From contig CM020508.1 of assembly GCA_009823395.1 (NCBI GenBank), positions 3,576,515 through 3,640,514 of the forward strand: a DNA stretch of 64,000 bases, written 5' to 3'. The DNA is from Thamnaconus septentrionalis. Lineage: Eukaryota > Chordata > Actinopteri > Tetraodontiformes > Monacanthidae. The position numbers and the translations under genes were made by a program. Under the pieces are notes generated by a model that was not told where the DNA came from, did no database searches, and saw only the letters and a list, made by a program, of their open reading frames with translations. The first letter of the stretch is position 1. Each line of letters begins with the position of its first letter. This document shows, in pieces, positions 53,701-64,000 of this stretch.

Positions 53701-56700
53701 GGACGCAGCTAAAGTGTCATGTTTCAAATGAAAAATAAATCTGACTCAACCATTAATTTTTCTATCTGTCTCTCTCTTTTTCTCCTCCCCTCACACAGTC
53801 AAACCAACAGTGATAGACGTGGACATATTTGTCAACAGCATTGGACCAGTGTCGTCCATAAACATGGTGAGTTTGTCAGCTTAGGTTGAAATAATTGATT
53901 CTTTCATTAATTTTTTGTCATGTAATAAACAAACCACCGTCCAGTCAGACAAGTCCAGGATATTAAAGCCAGGCTGTTGGCCCCTGAACATGCAACTGAT
54001 TTTCGGAGTCTGCAACAAATTGCTCTGTCAGTTTTTGGGGGGTTTTCCGCTCCTGTAACGGAGCAAAGCGCCTCTGTATGACAAGCTTATTTTAGGCAGC
54101 GTTGTCGGAGAAGTCAAAGCGAAATCCAGCCCCAGCTGTCATGCTCTCATTGTTTCTAATTGCTATGCAGCACATAACTCTGGGTGTCATGACTTTTCCC
54201 GGAGACAGCCGCTGATTAATTTTCTTTATTGTGGGGAGAAACTCTAGAGACGTTGGACTGGATTCCCGTTCCGGAGAGAAAAAAATCACTTACTTTAATG
54301 TCCGAGTAGCTGTTACTTTTGTGACGCATTCAAGCAAAAACAGCTTTCGTAACACAACAACGAGACTCTGGGGTGTTTCTTCACCTGGATTCCTTCATAG
54401 TTCATAAAAAAAAATAACTTTGCCGCAGTTTTCTAACAACAATCAGTGTTTCTACGTTGTCCCCAGAGACAACGTAACAGATTCCATACTCCACTTCTTC
54501 TGCTTGCTCCAATTCTTTTTAGAACGTTAACACAGTGAAACACACAGCACTCTGTGATGTCACAAAGGGTGCTGCTACCTCTTTTGAGGAAGTGACAAAA
54601 CCCCCAGATCCTGTTGGCTCCGTCCTCTGAGACAGCCTTGTTTTTGACCCTAGCAGGCAGCTAAAACAAATTAGCCAGAGGGCTACAAATACATTTTTCT
54701 ATTGATTTTAGCAGTTTTGATTGGTTTCCAACTCCACACTTTTTTTCCATTTGAATTCCGACCCTGTGGTGCTGTGCTGTCAACCTCTGGCTGCAACGGG
54801 AAAACCGTCCGCTTGTCTCCTCGGTGTCTTTCTTCCACACGGCGGTGATGAAACTGTGAACGAGCCATTCAGAAACAACAAGCAGGCAGTTTTAGTAACC
54901 AATGAGAGCAACACGTGCCACACTGGAGGAGGAGAGGAAGCCTTTCTTTGTGCTTCTCGCCGAGGCTATTTTTAAGCTGGCGGTTAACGCTGTGTCCAAG
55001 GCAACCATGAGCCGACCAGGAATTCCTGCAGAGGCAAAACGGTAGAGGCGGCGGCCGCTGGCGTCCCCATGGCTATTTCGGGCCCCTCTCACGGGGCCAT
55101 CACGCTCCGGGGACCGGCCGACAAATAAGAAATAAATAAGCTGCTGGCTGAGCTGCCTCTGCAACGCAGGTGGCGCCGAGGGTTTGTCTCTCGCTCGCAG
55201 CAAATTATCGGCGAGCAATGATGCGGAAATTTGCAGCTAAGAGCAGGTGGAGAGAGAGAATTACCTACAGGTTTTTTTTATGTTATGATCCTGTAAAAAA
55301 AATAAAATAAATGAAAAAATCCTGGCCCCAGTACGATTCGAAACAAAACAAGTGGAAAAGTCTGTTTTCTGTTACATGAGAAGCCTGAGCAATGCGCCTC
55401 CTTTTCTTTTTTATAATCTTTTCTGGCTGGAGGATTTTGGTAATGAAGTCATCAGCACGAGGATCGTCCTGGATAATGAGGCTCTTGGCGATGCCATAAA
55501 CTCAACGGATCCCGGTGGAATATTAACGCGCCCCTCGTGCGTCTCAATCACTCAGCGCGGAATAATGAACTCGCAGAAATATCTTCTCGCCGCTTCTCCA
55601 GCCTGCTCGAGTCTCGTGTCGAGTCTCGTCGAGCCACTTTTCATTTCGCAAAAAAAAAAAAAAAAAGGGGAGATGCGTGCAAAAATTGCAATTGATTTCC
55701 ATCAGAGTCGAGTTTGGAGTAGAAAGTGAAGTCACAGGAGTGTGCAAGTCTGTAAACAGCAATGACACCTCCACGCTAACTGCTAATACAGCTAAAATGG
55801 GGATGTCCACAGTCATTTGTAGCAAAAACATAACAAATACAGAAGAAAAGCCTGGAGTGCCACCCAGTAGAGATAGTAATATGTTCTTTATTTTATGTGC
55901 CTGTTTGCTCGGGGGAGGTCCAGCGCTGCTGCAGGACACCGGTTTGTTTTGGAGTGGAAAACTACGACATCTAGTGGCAAAATTATTTAACAAAGAGCTC
56001 ATTTAGACATTGAGAAGCACACATGCAGTGATGCCTCTCTCGAACTGTGACCAACCATACCCACAGGCTACATTGGCTGGCCACCTCAACTATGGATTTG
56101 CGCTGCAAGCAGATTTGGAAAACATTCCACTGTCAGGGCTAGTTATCACTTTCCTGGAGTAGTTTGCAGTTTGTCAGCTTTGCTTCATGATCCTATAGAG
56201 CGGCAGCAGTAGTCGGTTGGAAGGTAAATTAAAAAGCTGGGACATTGCTCTCTGTCACATTTCACAGGCAAAGCGAGCCCTGAAAAGGCTTGATTGCCTG
56301 TTAAGAGGAAAAAGGTGCAATCAAGTGGCAATGAAGACACGGTGTCTCATGGTCACGAATGACCTTTAGCCACCCGCCACTGATGAGGACTCACAGAGAG
56401 AACAAACAGAGAGACACGGACGAAATGAATAAGAGGAAGAAGAAGTTTTGGATTGGAACCGTGCACGCCTCACCCCAGGTTTACAGCTTCTGGCAGAGGC
56501 GTTTATCAAACCACAGAACACAACAAGCTCAGGCAGAGAACCTTGACTTCGCTGCTGTTAAAGGTGACCTATTATACTAATTTTCGGGCCTTTGTATTTG
56601 ATTTCTGGCCCCTCTAGAGCAGCAACACACGGTTACCCGCACTAAAAGCTTTGTAGATCTGCGTATCTCGCTGCTCGTTTCCTCGTATTTCCTGCATCCC

Positions 56701-57754
56701 ACGAAAACGGTCTGTTTCACTTCACTCCACCCCCGGCCTCCTCCGTGTACGCCTCCCGCCCAGCCCTCTCCGCTGTGATTGGTCACGCTCTTCATCGCTG
56801 CTGAGCCTCACTTCCTCATTTTGCCAGTGCGGGAGTTGAGAGTAAACTGCAAACTTTGCGAAACAGGCACAATTTAAACACTTACCGTCGTGAAGGCTCA
56901 CACACGTACACGCACACCATACTGCAACACATTGTGCACAGTAAGGAATCCCACAATCTGAAGTCTCCTCTGTTTAGCAGCTTTTGATCCTCCCACTACA
57001 ACCCTCACCTGGTTTTACAGCCTTGCTCACTGTTTTTTGCTTCTCTTTCTTCTTCAACATTGTTATTAGTACTTTCATTTCTCGCCACGCCGTTTTCAAG
57101 CCCAAACACGAAACAAACAGCTGGCCTGAAGGCACAAAGACGAGTCGCTCTGTCTCTTCCTTCTCTCTGTTGTCTTGAGTCTTTTTGATTTTATTTTAAT
57201 ATCTTTTTTAATTGCTCAGATATTCAAGAATAATGCCAGTCGTTTACCTGATGGCGGGGAGGAGGGTGGAGGTGGAGAAACTGTCTCGACACTTCCCCAC
57301 TGCTGCTAAGCAACAGGCTTCATTTACTAGACCACTTTACCAAGGGTCAGGATCTTGTAATGTTCAAAATCAGTTTTTTTTTTCATCAAAAAGAAAGAAA
57401 AACCTAGAACAACCTCTAAGGTAGCAAAAGTATTCAATGTGGAGGTCAAGCGTGGCAGCGATACGGCGGCGAGAGACCCATTTTCTCGCCAGGTCGTGGC
57501 AGCAGGCGAGAGTGGCGATCGATACTGTCTCACCATTGTAATAATTCCCCTCTGTGAAATTACATAACAGATTACAAAACGGAGCAGTTTGGGGGGAGGG
57601 GAGGGGGTGTATTGATGCGGCATCAACGGCTCGTGCACCTGCTTTTGTCCTTTTGTTTTCCGCATTGAATCAGTGAGGATACTCAATTCATTCAGACGCC
57701 AAACCATCCCTCCCCCCACACACCCACACACACGCACACACACACACACGCACG

Positions 57755-57785
<31 letters not shown>

Positions 57786-60521
57786 CTATCCTCACCCGGG
57801 CTTCTCGCAGTTTAAAAGGTCAGGAGGCAACGGTGGCCTTCTGATTGGAGACTTCATTGCCGTCTATTCAGACCAGGGTTCCGGCTGCAGAAAAGGTCAA
57901 ATGGTTGTCGGGTTGTGATGGCGGTATTAAAGAGGAGGGTCACTGGAGGGCGACGAGGAGCCACCTCAGCCACTACACCGCTCAGCAGCAGGAAGGAAGC
58001 AGTTTCTTTTGGTTTGTCTGAGCTAATATTTTTTGGTATCAGAAAAACACACACAATCACTTTTAATTGTTTTATTAGTGATTATTAAAACACTTTAAAG
58101 ATTAGATTAATTAAAGATTACAAAAAAAGACTTGGGGCTACTGCTGCATCCTTGCTAATCTCGTTAGTGCCAGCTAGGCTTGCAGTGGCTTCCCAAGTTT
58201 TTTGTTTCTATCTTCTTTGGTGTTTTTTTTTTAAAAATCTCAGCTTTAGAGAAAGAAAACAGGTTCAGCTCACCTCTCTTTTTGCTTTTCCGAGCTGAGA
58301 GAGTATCACAGTTTGACACTAGACGCTTCTTCGCCAGGCAGCAAGTCAGTTGAAGATTGTGTAAATAAATAAATAAATAAATAAATAAAACTCTCAGTAA
58401 CTTGTTCCTGGCTTTGTTAGCCGGTGTGGCTGCCTCTGTTTGCGCTGGATGCTCCTGGGTTCTTGGGCGGGTCAGAGTCCCTCTGCGAAGTGCTTTGGAA
58501 TATTTTGGTCTAATTGGTGGGTCGAAACTGCCGGTGGGTGTTAACAGGCTGCGACTGCTCGCACAGACTCAGGTGTTACTGCCCTCCTGCATTTCTAGAT
58601 GTTTTTTGGCTGATTTAGGACGGGGAAGGATTTTTAGCATGTCCACCGTAAGTGGATCCAAAAACAGAAGGATTGACAACATAAAAATAGAGCTTGTTGA
58701 CTGAATAACTAAACTTTGAACCAAGGTCAAATTGAGATACTGAAATCATTAACAGATTTGCGAGGATGGAAGTAAACAAACAGCAACGGACTAATGAATA
58801 CAATGCAAATTAAAAGAAATGAAATCCCACAAAGTAGAAGAAAAAACAAAATGTTCATTATCATAAATGGCTTCAATATTTAATCAACAAGACTGCACGT
58901 CCAACACCCACCAGCCACCTTAAACCTGTTAGCTGTTGCAGCTAACAGCTTCTGTCGCTGACGACGCCGTCTGTCCCTCCCTCTCTGGCTCTCAGGAGTA
59001 CCAGATTGACATCATCTTCGCCCAGACGTGGACGGACAGCCGCCTCAGATACAACAGCACCATGAAGAAACTGACGCTCAACAGCAACATGGTGGGGATG
59101 ATCTGGCTGCCCGACACCATCTTCAGGAACTCTAAGACGGCCGACTCGCACTGGATCACGATGCCCAACCAGCTGCTCAGGATATGGAACGACGGCAAGA
59201 TTCTCTACACCTTAAGGTAACGCTGCAGACGACCGGCACTCGGAGCAAAAAACAGTAAAACCAGTTGCACTAAGTGACTTCTGAACATGTGGTGTTTCTT
59301 GGCTGGGTGCCTCACTGTTTGCATGAGGGACCAGTGTTTAAGCTCGCTTTGCTGCATGCGCTCAACATGTCTCAGAGTACATTAGAGAGTAGTAAGGTTA
59401 GAAACTTCATATACTCATATAGCATACACACACCGGCCACTTTATGAGGTACGTTGTCGATAGCCAATCACATGGCAGCAACTGAGCACACGTATATGAA
59501 GGCAAAGTCTACAACAAGGAAGAAGGAAGTTTGAAGCGACTCTAAACTCGGTTGTTGGTGTCAGACAGGCTGCAGGTCTGAGTGTTCTACCAACTGCTGT
59601 GGATCTGCTGGATTCACTTAGGGGCAAATCAGAAAATGCCTTGTTGTTTGATGGGGTCAGAGGTCAGAGTGAGCAGGGTGGAGAAAGGCAACAGTGACAG
59701 TCTGCAGACGACTGTCTCGGTGAAACCTCAAAGCAGTGTTAACTTCTCTACACTCTGTGGCCACTCGCACTAGCAATGTGTACCTAATAAAGTGTCAGAT
59801 GAGCCTATATCCAGTTAAAAGATACATTGCCTTTTTTACAGTAATGAAATCTGTCTCTGTCCAAAATGTATTGGCAACACTATTTCATTTGCCGTTTTAT
59901 TTGGAATTTATTTATGTTCTTGGAATGTGTTTTGGATTCAATTTGCAGCCCCCATAAAAAAAATAAAAAAATAAAATATTTTTGGCAGCACTGGGACAAG
60001 ATATCAAACATTCACACTGGGTGTGAATGTTTGTCATCTGCTGCATTTCTTGCTGAATTCCACATGCGTCTTGTTTCAGCTTTTCATGGCTGGTAATTTA
60101 TATGAACACATAAGAATTAAAACATCTCCATCCGCTCTAAACTCAACACCTCTCTAGAGGCCAACGCGCTGGTTTGCTTTGCCTCCTCCTTTCATTACCA
60201 TACCACGCGTTTTTTATTTTATTTTTATTTTTTTCTTTGCTGTGTTGCCCGCAGACCTTTGCAAAACTCGACTCCAAAGTGCAGCAGTAGCGAGAGTTAT
60301 GTAATTCCCCGGAACAGCCGTCTTTAGCGCCTTATTCCATGTAAACATTTGCCTTGAAGTTGTGTATTCAAACGTGCCTTCAATAATTAAGGCCAGTTAA
60401 AGTCTTCGTAAGCCGGCGATTGTTTCAACACATTTCAGCGTTCTGTTACACCGAAACATTTACGGCAAAACATTTGGGAAGCAAAACCCGAAGCCTGAGG
60501 AGAGAGTGAGAGAAAGCGAGA

Positions 60522-60552
<31 letters not shown>

Positions 60553-62230
60553 GGATGGGAGAGAGAGAGAGAGGGAGGGAGAGGAAGAGACAGAGAGAGA
60601 GAGATGGAGAGCGGTGCAACAACAATTAGCCGCTGTCATGACTGTCGTCGCCTCAATTGCCTGCCTGAGCGTTAAGACCAATTTGCAGAGGCAGCCGCCT
60701 GGCGGCCCCGCGGCGCTGTTTGTAATTGAAGCGCTCGACGCTAATATCATCTGCACAAACAGAACCCACCGATCAGCTCTGGCACCGCGCCAAAAGTTTA
60801 CCTGCCGCCCGGGCCGCTATCCCACCGCTTTTCAAACCTCAAAAAGTATGGATCCCATTTCACTGGTATTGATCAATACCGATACCCCACCCCAGCCCGC
60901 CCCCCATCCCACTGCTCCCCGGGTTGGAGTGACGGCGCCCAGCTGGCGCGGCCTCGCTGCGCTCCCATTGATAAACTTTGAGGAGTAATATCCGTCGCTG
61001 GACGGAGAGGAAGACAATGAAATGTCACCGGGTATTAATTGTGCACCGACTTGGCTGCAGTAAACAGAGATGACATTTGCTGATATCCATGCAGCGTCCC
61101 ACAAGCCCGTCGCCGTCCCTCTCCCGTGACTTAATGAGGTCGAAAGATCAGAGCAGAATTGCATTACAAAGACTTTCTACTTCTACTATCTTATGAGCGC
61201 CGCATTCTTTTTCTGCTCCTGACTGATGTTGGCATTTATATTTTCCGCATGCATCTGAATAAAAGACTTGACTAAACCAGACAGACAGGCTCTGAAAGTC
61301 TTGTACTTGGGTTAAAAATACCACTCAGAGCTGAGAGCCTCTTTGTACTCAAGTGATTTAAAAAAAAAAATAATGCTAATTTGCTTAGAATATACTTTTT
61401 TTGAAATGACTGTTTGTTTTTTTCATTAAATTGGTGCCGTGCCATGCAGTTTGCACCTGTTACCCGAACATTATTAGGCTAATTAGAAATGCCACACGTT
61501 TTAGTGCAACTCCCTGATCAGTGAAAGGGTGAAATCAGAGTGGATAAGTTCATTTTGACCAATGTGCAACATGACGGGGAAGCTGGCTCACCGAGAGTGT
61601 GAAATGTGGTACATCCGTCTTGCCACGAAACCAATCAGAGCCACTTTGCTGTGGTGATGACAGAAGCAGGACACAGCCGCTGCAAGCTGATCTTAAATAT
61701 CACAGAAATAATAAGTAACAAAGAAGAAAAATACAGGAAGTGGCTGCAGGCCAACCTGCTGCTGAAGAGATTAACGGCGTCTGTTGCAGTTTTGGCATTT
61801 TTCACATTAAAAGATAAATGTGAAAAAAAAATGTGGGGGAAAAAAAAACCGGGAACAGAAAAAGATCACCACCGAAGATTTTTCTCGGGCTTTGGGCAAA
61901 GTGCCGTTGGACAACATGACGGCACCACGTGAGGTGTTGTGTGTCGGTGGGCAGCCTCCAGCTGGCTCCCGCCGGCACTGCATCATCTGACCGGCCTGAC
62001 GGAGACACAAAAGGCCAGAAAGCATGAAATGAACCCTCTGATTTTTACGAAGCATTCAATTAGCTTGTCAGGTTACACACTCAGATGATCTTGCAGCCTG
62101 TTATTAAGACGCTCTTGAAAAAAAAATGTCATATCTCCCTTTCACAGGCTAACAATAAACGCTGAGTGCCAGCTGCAGCTTCACAACTTCCCAATGGACG
62201 AGCACTCCTGTCCACTCATCTTCTCCAGCT
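40405..62230 (+). CDS. gabrg3: GABA-A receptor subunit gamma-3 (exons 1-5, 3' part missing)
   Basis: Gamma subunit of GABA-gated chloride channels; gamma forms the benzodiazepine interface with alpha and aids synaptic clustering. Five exons (40405-40457, 40720-40865, 53799-53866, 58996-59216, 62148-62230) join in frame to 190 residues. Visible are a leader ([18 protein letters not shown]), an acidic stretch EYEEEYED, the gamma-3 block [40 protein letters not shown], loops D, A and E, and the Cys170-Cys184 loop. Identity to remembered human gamma-3 is very high ([19 protein letters not shown]). Ile96 stands at the position of gamma-2 Phe77. Loops B and C and all membrane helices lie right of the window. 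Intron 2 is 12.9 kb. It is in tandem with gabra5. Confidence 0.93.
40720..40865 (+). CDS. gabrg3: gabrg3 exon 2
   Basis: 146 nt encoding [40 protein letters not shown] and RPDIG. Acceptor gcgcag, donor gtaagg. The LAPKSQD and KLRPDIG blocks are gamma-3-like. Confidence 0.94.
41730..41993. repeat. CA tract and GT tract
   Basis: A CA run at about 41730-41765, preceded by C-rich sequence, and a GT run at about 41963-41993, both in gabrg3 intron 2. Confidence 0.85.
42467..42497. repeat. (ATTT)n microsatellite
   Basis: About seven tandem ATTT units. Confidence 0.85.
42787..42818 (+). repeat. Poly-A run, 32 bp
   Basis: An uninterrupted A run following ctccacccacta. It could be a retroelement tail, but no element body is recognised upstream. 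Confidence 0.7.
42890..43320 (+). repeat. Dispersed repeat family, longest copy
   Basis: Shows both halves: ctccagtgaagcagcc, agcatgtttagctccctgtt, tacagccttcctctaaaatg, then gggaggagacaaaatcaaag, cttggctggaggtggtgtca and ccctctgtgacatcacaaag. It links the 5'- and 3'-half copies elsewhere into one family. Confidence 0.7.
44612..45147 (+). mobile_element. DNA-transposon fossil with inverted ends
   Basis: The left end gctgcatttccatta and the reverse-complemented right end gttgcgtttccatga match at 12 of 15 positions. Inside are a 23-bp perfect hairpin (44751-44773 with 44785-44807) and a frame resembling a Myb/SANT-like DNA-binding fragment. A PIF/Harbinger derivative is the best guess; no clear target duplication is seen. 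Confidence 0.5.
44850..45045 (+). pseudogene. Myb/SANT-like domain fragment of a transposon protein
   Basis: The frame reads [40 protein letters not shown], then loses resemblance. The pattern (Trp nearby, LLxIIxE, then RNxxLYxxLxxxMxxKGF) is that of Myb/SANT-like or MADF domains found in PIF/Harbinger accessory proteins and their fish relatives. No start or downstream helix is intact, so it is a broken remnant. Identity is by pattern only. Confidence 0.4.
50683..50742. repeat. (ATC)n tract, 60 bp
   Basis: CATCGT units grade into perfect CAT repeats, giving poly-His or poly-Asp in chance frames. It is in an intron and not coding. Confidence 0.85.
52672..52692. repeat. (CTG)7 microsatellite
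   Basis: Seven CTG units in gabrg3 intron 2. Confidence 0.8.
53012..53455 (+). mobile_element. Full-length tRNA-derived SINE
   Basis: The head carries a polymerase III A box (tggcgcagtggttagcgc) and B box (ggttcgattcc), followed by the body shared with the copy at 22259-22487 and the tail gcaggtatagaaaatgaacg. A 13-bp imperfect target duplication, gaaactt(a/t)ctttc, flanks it at 52999-53011 and 53456-53468. About 80 bp of extra sequence near 53175-53255 is absent from the other copy. Confidence 0.88.
53799..53866 (+). CDS. gabrg3: gabrg3 exon 3
   Basis: The standard 68-nt exon: [20 protein letters not shown] then INM. Acceptor cacacag, donor gtgagt. Too short to stand out as an open frame; found by homology. 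Confidence 0.95.
54535..54690 (-). repeat. Dispersed repeat family, diverged copy
   Basis: Shows ctctgtgatgtcacaaaggg at one end and gccagagggctacaaat at the other, consistent with a reverse copy lacking the middle. Confidence 0.4.
56560..56830 (+). repeat. Putative dispersed repeat (second family)
   Basis: Starts ttaaaggtgacctattatac and ends around ctgtgattggtcacgctctt. The opening resembles a short element I associate with many fish genomes. No second copy is present in this window. Confidence 0.35.
57718..57785. repeat. CA microsatellite, imperfect, 68 bp
   Basis: CA repeats with cg interruptions. Confidence 0.85.
58363..58389. repeat. (AAAT)n microsatellite
   Basis: About six or seven AAAT units in gabrg3 intron 3. 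Confidence 0.85.
58996..59216 (+). CDS. gabrg3: gabrg3 exon 4 (loops D, A, E)
   Basis: The standard 221-nt exon: [20 protein letters not shown] to [11 protein letters not shown]. Loop D reads DIIFAQ with Ile96 (ATC) where gamma-2 and human gamma-3 have Phe. [14 protein letters not shown] is gamma-3 type. Confidence 0.96.
59433..59803 (+). mobile_element. Tc1/mariner-like deletion derivative
   Basis: The left end ccggccactttatgaggtac and the reverse-complemented right end ctgacactttattaggtaca are inverted repeats. Internal pieces such as agccaatcacatggcagcaa, ttggtgtcagacaggctg, aaaatgcc and agaaaggcaacagt match the fish Tc1-like elements I recall, with the middle of the transposase missing. 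It is not functional. Confidence 0.7.
60518..60603. repeat. (GA)n tract, imperfect
   Basis: GA runs with GGA and GAT interruptions, about 86 bp, in gabrg3 intron 4. Confidence 0.85.
62148..62230 (+). CDS. gabrg3: gabrg3 exon 5 (Cys-loop)
   Basis: 83 nt encoding [20 protein letters not shown] then CPLIFSS, with Cys170 and Cys184. Acceptor ttcacag, donor gtgagt. No following exon is found before the window ends. Confidence 0.95.
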
Positions 62231-64000
62231 GTGAGTACGCACTCTGCTGCATGGCAGTCTGGCAGGGGGGCGGGGCTTTGTAATGAGGGGATCACAGTGT
62301 GTGTCTCACGCACAAAGACCTCACACCGCGCGCAGGATGTTCGGGCTGCGACACCCTGAGATTGTTTACATGCTCGCTGTATTCTGATTAGGTCATTTTT
62401 TCTTCTTCAATGTTTGCAGGAACTACATTGTTTTGTTTTTTTTTATCTATTTGATTAGTTACAACTCAGAAAAAGTAAATACAAAATGCACTTGTTGACT
62501 TTTTGTGATTGTTTTGTCATATCATTTAAATTGCCGAAACATATTTAAGGAAAATACAACTGAGCTAGAGATTCACCAACAACACTTTAATACAGTAAGA
62601 GTGAAGTGTGAGTACTTGTATTTCAGTAGCTATACCGATATAGATTACTGAATAATTCCATTAAAAATTATAGAATGACTTGAAACTTTTTTTTTAATCC
62701 ACAGGTATGCTGTTATTTGAACAACATTCCTAAACATGTTTTTCTTGAACATGGGTGACTGACACAAGTTCCACTGCAGTGCAAACACAAATTTAACAAA
62801 ATTGTCGCTTATGGCACTGCCACTGCATACTGTAGTATCCCACCGACCCCGCAAAAAAACTTTGTCATGTGCCGAGTACTGTCATTTAACAAAAGTGCTT
62901 TAAACATTGCACTGCCACACATGAACAAAAAGGCTGAGTGCAAAATTGTCAATTTCTGTGTGTGCGCTGTTTTAACAGCTTTGCCACATACTTGACTTGA
63001 AAACTAACTCAACATGTCCATTCAAGAACAAACTGAAAACTGCGGCTGAGTATCTCAAGTGATCAACATGTCATCACAACTTCCACTGTGCAGTCAGGCT
63101 GATGAGAGATATCTGGCTTACGCCGCTGTTCCAAATATCAGTGGTGAAGCTGAATGTTTCAACATCATGCAACAGGTTGCGGATGTTTTTGTTTGCTAGT
63201 GAACTCCTCATATTCTGCGTTGTGCTGGGATTTCAAATGTTTTATCAAGTTGCTTGTGTTGTAACTGCCAAATTTGGTTGCTCTTCCAGACAGTGTTGAT
63301 GAACTTTATTTGCATTCTGCTTTGTTTGAGTCGCGCTCGCCTGACAATATTTCCACACCGCTGACATGACTCCTCACTGATCGCCCTGCAGTTAATTAAT
63401 GTAACGTAGCATGCTGCCATAAGCTGGTTATGGTGTCGGGGTATAGGTACATATTTTACGTTTTTACCTGTACTCTGTTGGTTTGGTTCCTTTACCTAAT
63501 ATCATGCTACCAAACCGCGTGTTCGTTTAATGAAGAAAAGAGACAAATAGAATCTGAACAAGTTTTAGTGCAAAGAAGAACAAGACATTTGTTACAGAGA
63601 TCTGATGAAGAGATCTCTGGAGTCGAGTCCTGGCCGTCGCCGGAGTCAGACTGACTCCTTTCTCCCAAGAAAGTCCTTAAATGCAAACCCAAACAATCTG
63701 ACTCCTGATCTGAATGTCTTCTCAAGTGTCGTCCTCTGATTGGATGTCCATTCTTCCCCCTTCACTTGCTGGATGTTAATGTCATTGTTTGTGAATCAGG
63801 AAGCAGGTCCTTATTTGGCCGTGAGCCAAATGGTCCATCCTTCCTTCCGGTGTGACCTGTTGAAACCATTCTGCAGCAAGACAAGCTCAGGTCACAAGTT
63901 CCCATCCCTGTGACTGGATGGGTCGCAAACTTTATGACGGTCGCAAAGGCACTTCCTTCAGCTGACCACTCTCTGGTCAGCCAGGTCACTGTTTATGAGA
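62231..64000 (+). other. gabrg3 intron 5 (partial)
   Basis: No exon beginning with the expected YGYP motif is found before the window ends, and no clear mobile element is recognised. Confidence 0.6.

Larger units (their letters stand above)
40866..53798 (+). other. gabrg3 intron 2 (12.9 kb)
   Basis: The largest intron in the window. It holds CA/GT tracts (41730-41993), an ATTT tract (42467-42497), a 32-bp poly-A (42787-42818), a long dispersed-family copy (42890-43320), a DNA-element fossil with a Myb-like fragment (44612-45147), an ATC tract (50683-50742) and a SINE (53012-53455). Unique-looking stretches at about 43630-43860 and 48500-49150 could be conserved non-coding DNA, but this cannot be judged from one sequence. 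Confidence 0.6.
53867..58995 (+). other. gabrg3 intron 3 (5.1 kb)
   Basis: Includes a diverged dispersed-family copy (about 54535-54690, reverse), a repeat beginning ggtgacctattatactaatt (56560-56830), CA repeats (57718-57785) and an AAAT tract (58363-58389). No exon is seen. Confidence 0.6.
59217..62147 (+). other. gabrg3 intron 4 (2.9 kb)
   Basis: Contains a Tc1-like fossil (59433-59803) and a GA-rich tract (60518-60603). The stretch 60100-60470 is low in repeats. No exon is seen. Confidence 0.6.

Overview
The window looks like nuclear DNA from a ray-finned (teleost) fish. It has split genes with GT-AG introns. It is dense in CA, GA, CTG and AAT microsatellites. It carries transposon debris of fish type: a tRNA-headed SINE, hAT and Tc1-like deletion derivatives, and a short dispersed family. 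All securely identified genes are GABA-A receptor subunits, identified from exon-by-exon translation compared with remembered human sequences.

Layout. Positions 1-14833 on the minus strand hold gabrb3 (beta-3), exons 1 to 8; the last coding exon lies beyond the left edge. About 4 kb of intergenic DNA follows, with a CpG-rich stretch at about 14750-15180 that is probably a shared head-to-head promoter. Positions 18802-33582 on the plus strand hold a complete gabra5 (alpha-5): nine coding exons, 459 residues, and a 3' UTR of about 2.2 kb. From 35.8 to 40.4 kb is repeat-rich intergenic DNA. Positions 40405-62230 on the plus strand hold gabrg3 (gamma-3), exons 1 to 5, running off the right edge. 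The order and orientation (beta minus, alpha plus, gamma plus) match the vertebrate GABRB3-GABRA5-GABRG3 cluster, human 15q11-q13.

Function. The three proteins are subunits of pentameric GABA-gated chloride channels at neuronal membranes. GABA binds between beta and alpha, and benzodiazepines bind between alpha and gamma. The GABA-site residues visible here are conserved. The alpha/gamma pocket is not: alpha-5 has Leu where benzodiazepine-sensitive alphas have His, and Arg where loop C normally has Thr; gamma-3 has Ile where gamma-2 has Phe77.

Other notable structures. Two exon-like segments on the minus strand, a signal-peptide exon inside gabra5 intron 6 and a 48-nt microexon upstream of gabrb3, are phase-compatible with each other and with gabrb3 exon 2. 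They may be an alternative gabrb3 5' end or an unrecognised antisense gene. Between gabrb3 and gabra5 lies one hAT-type element inserted in another, each with perfect 8-bp target duplications.
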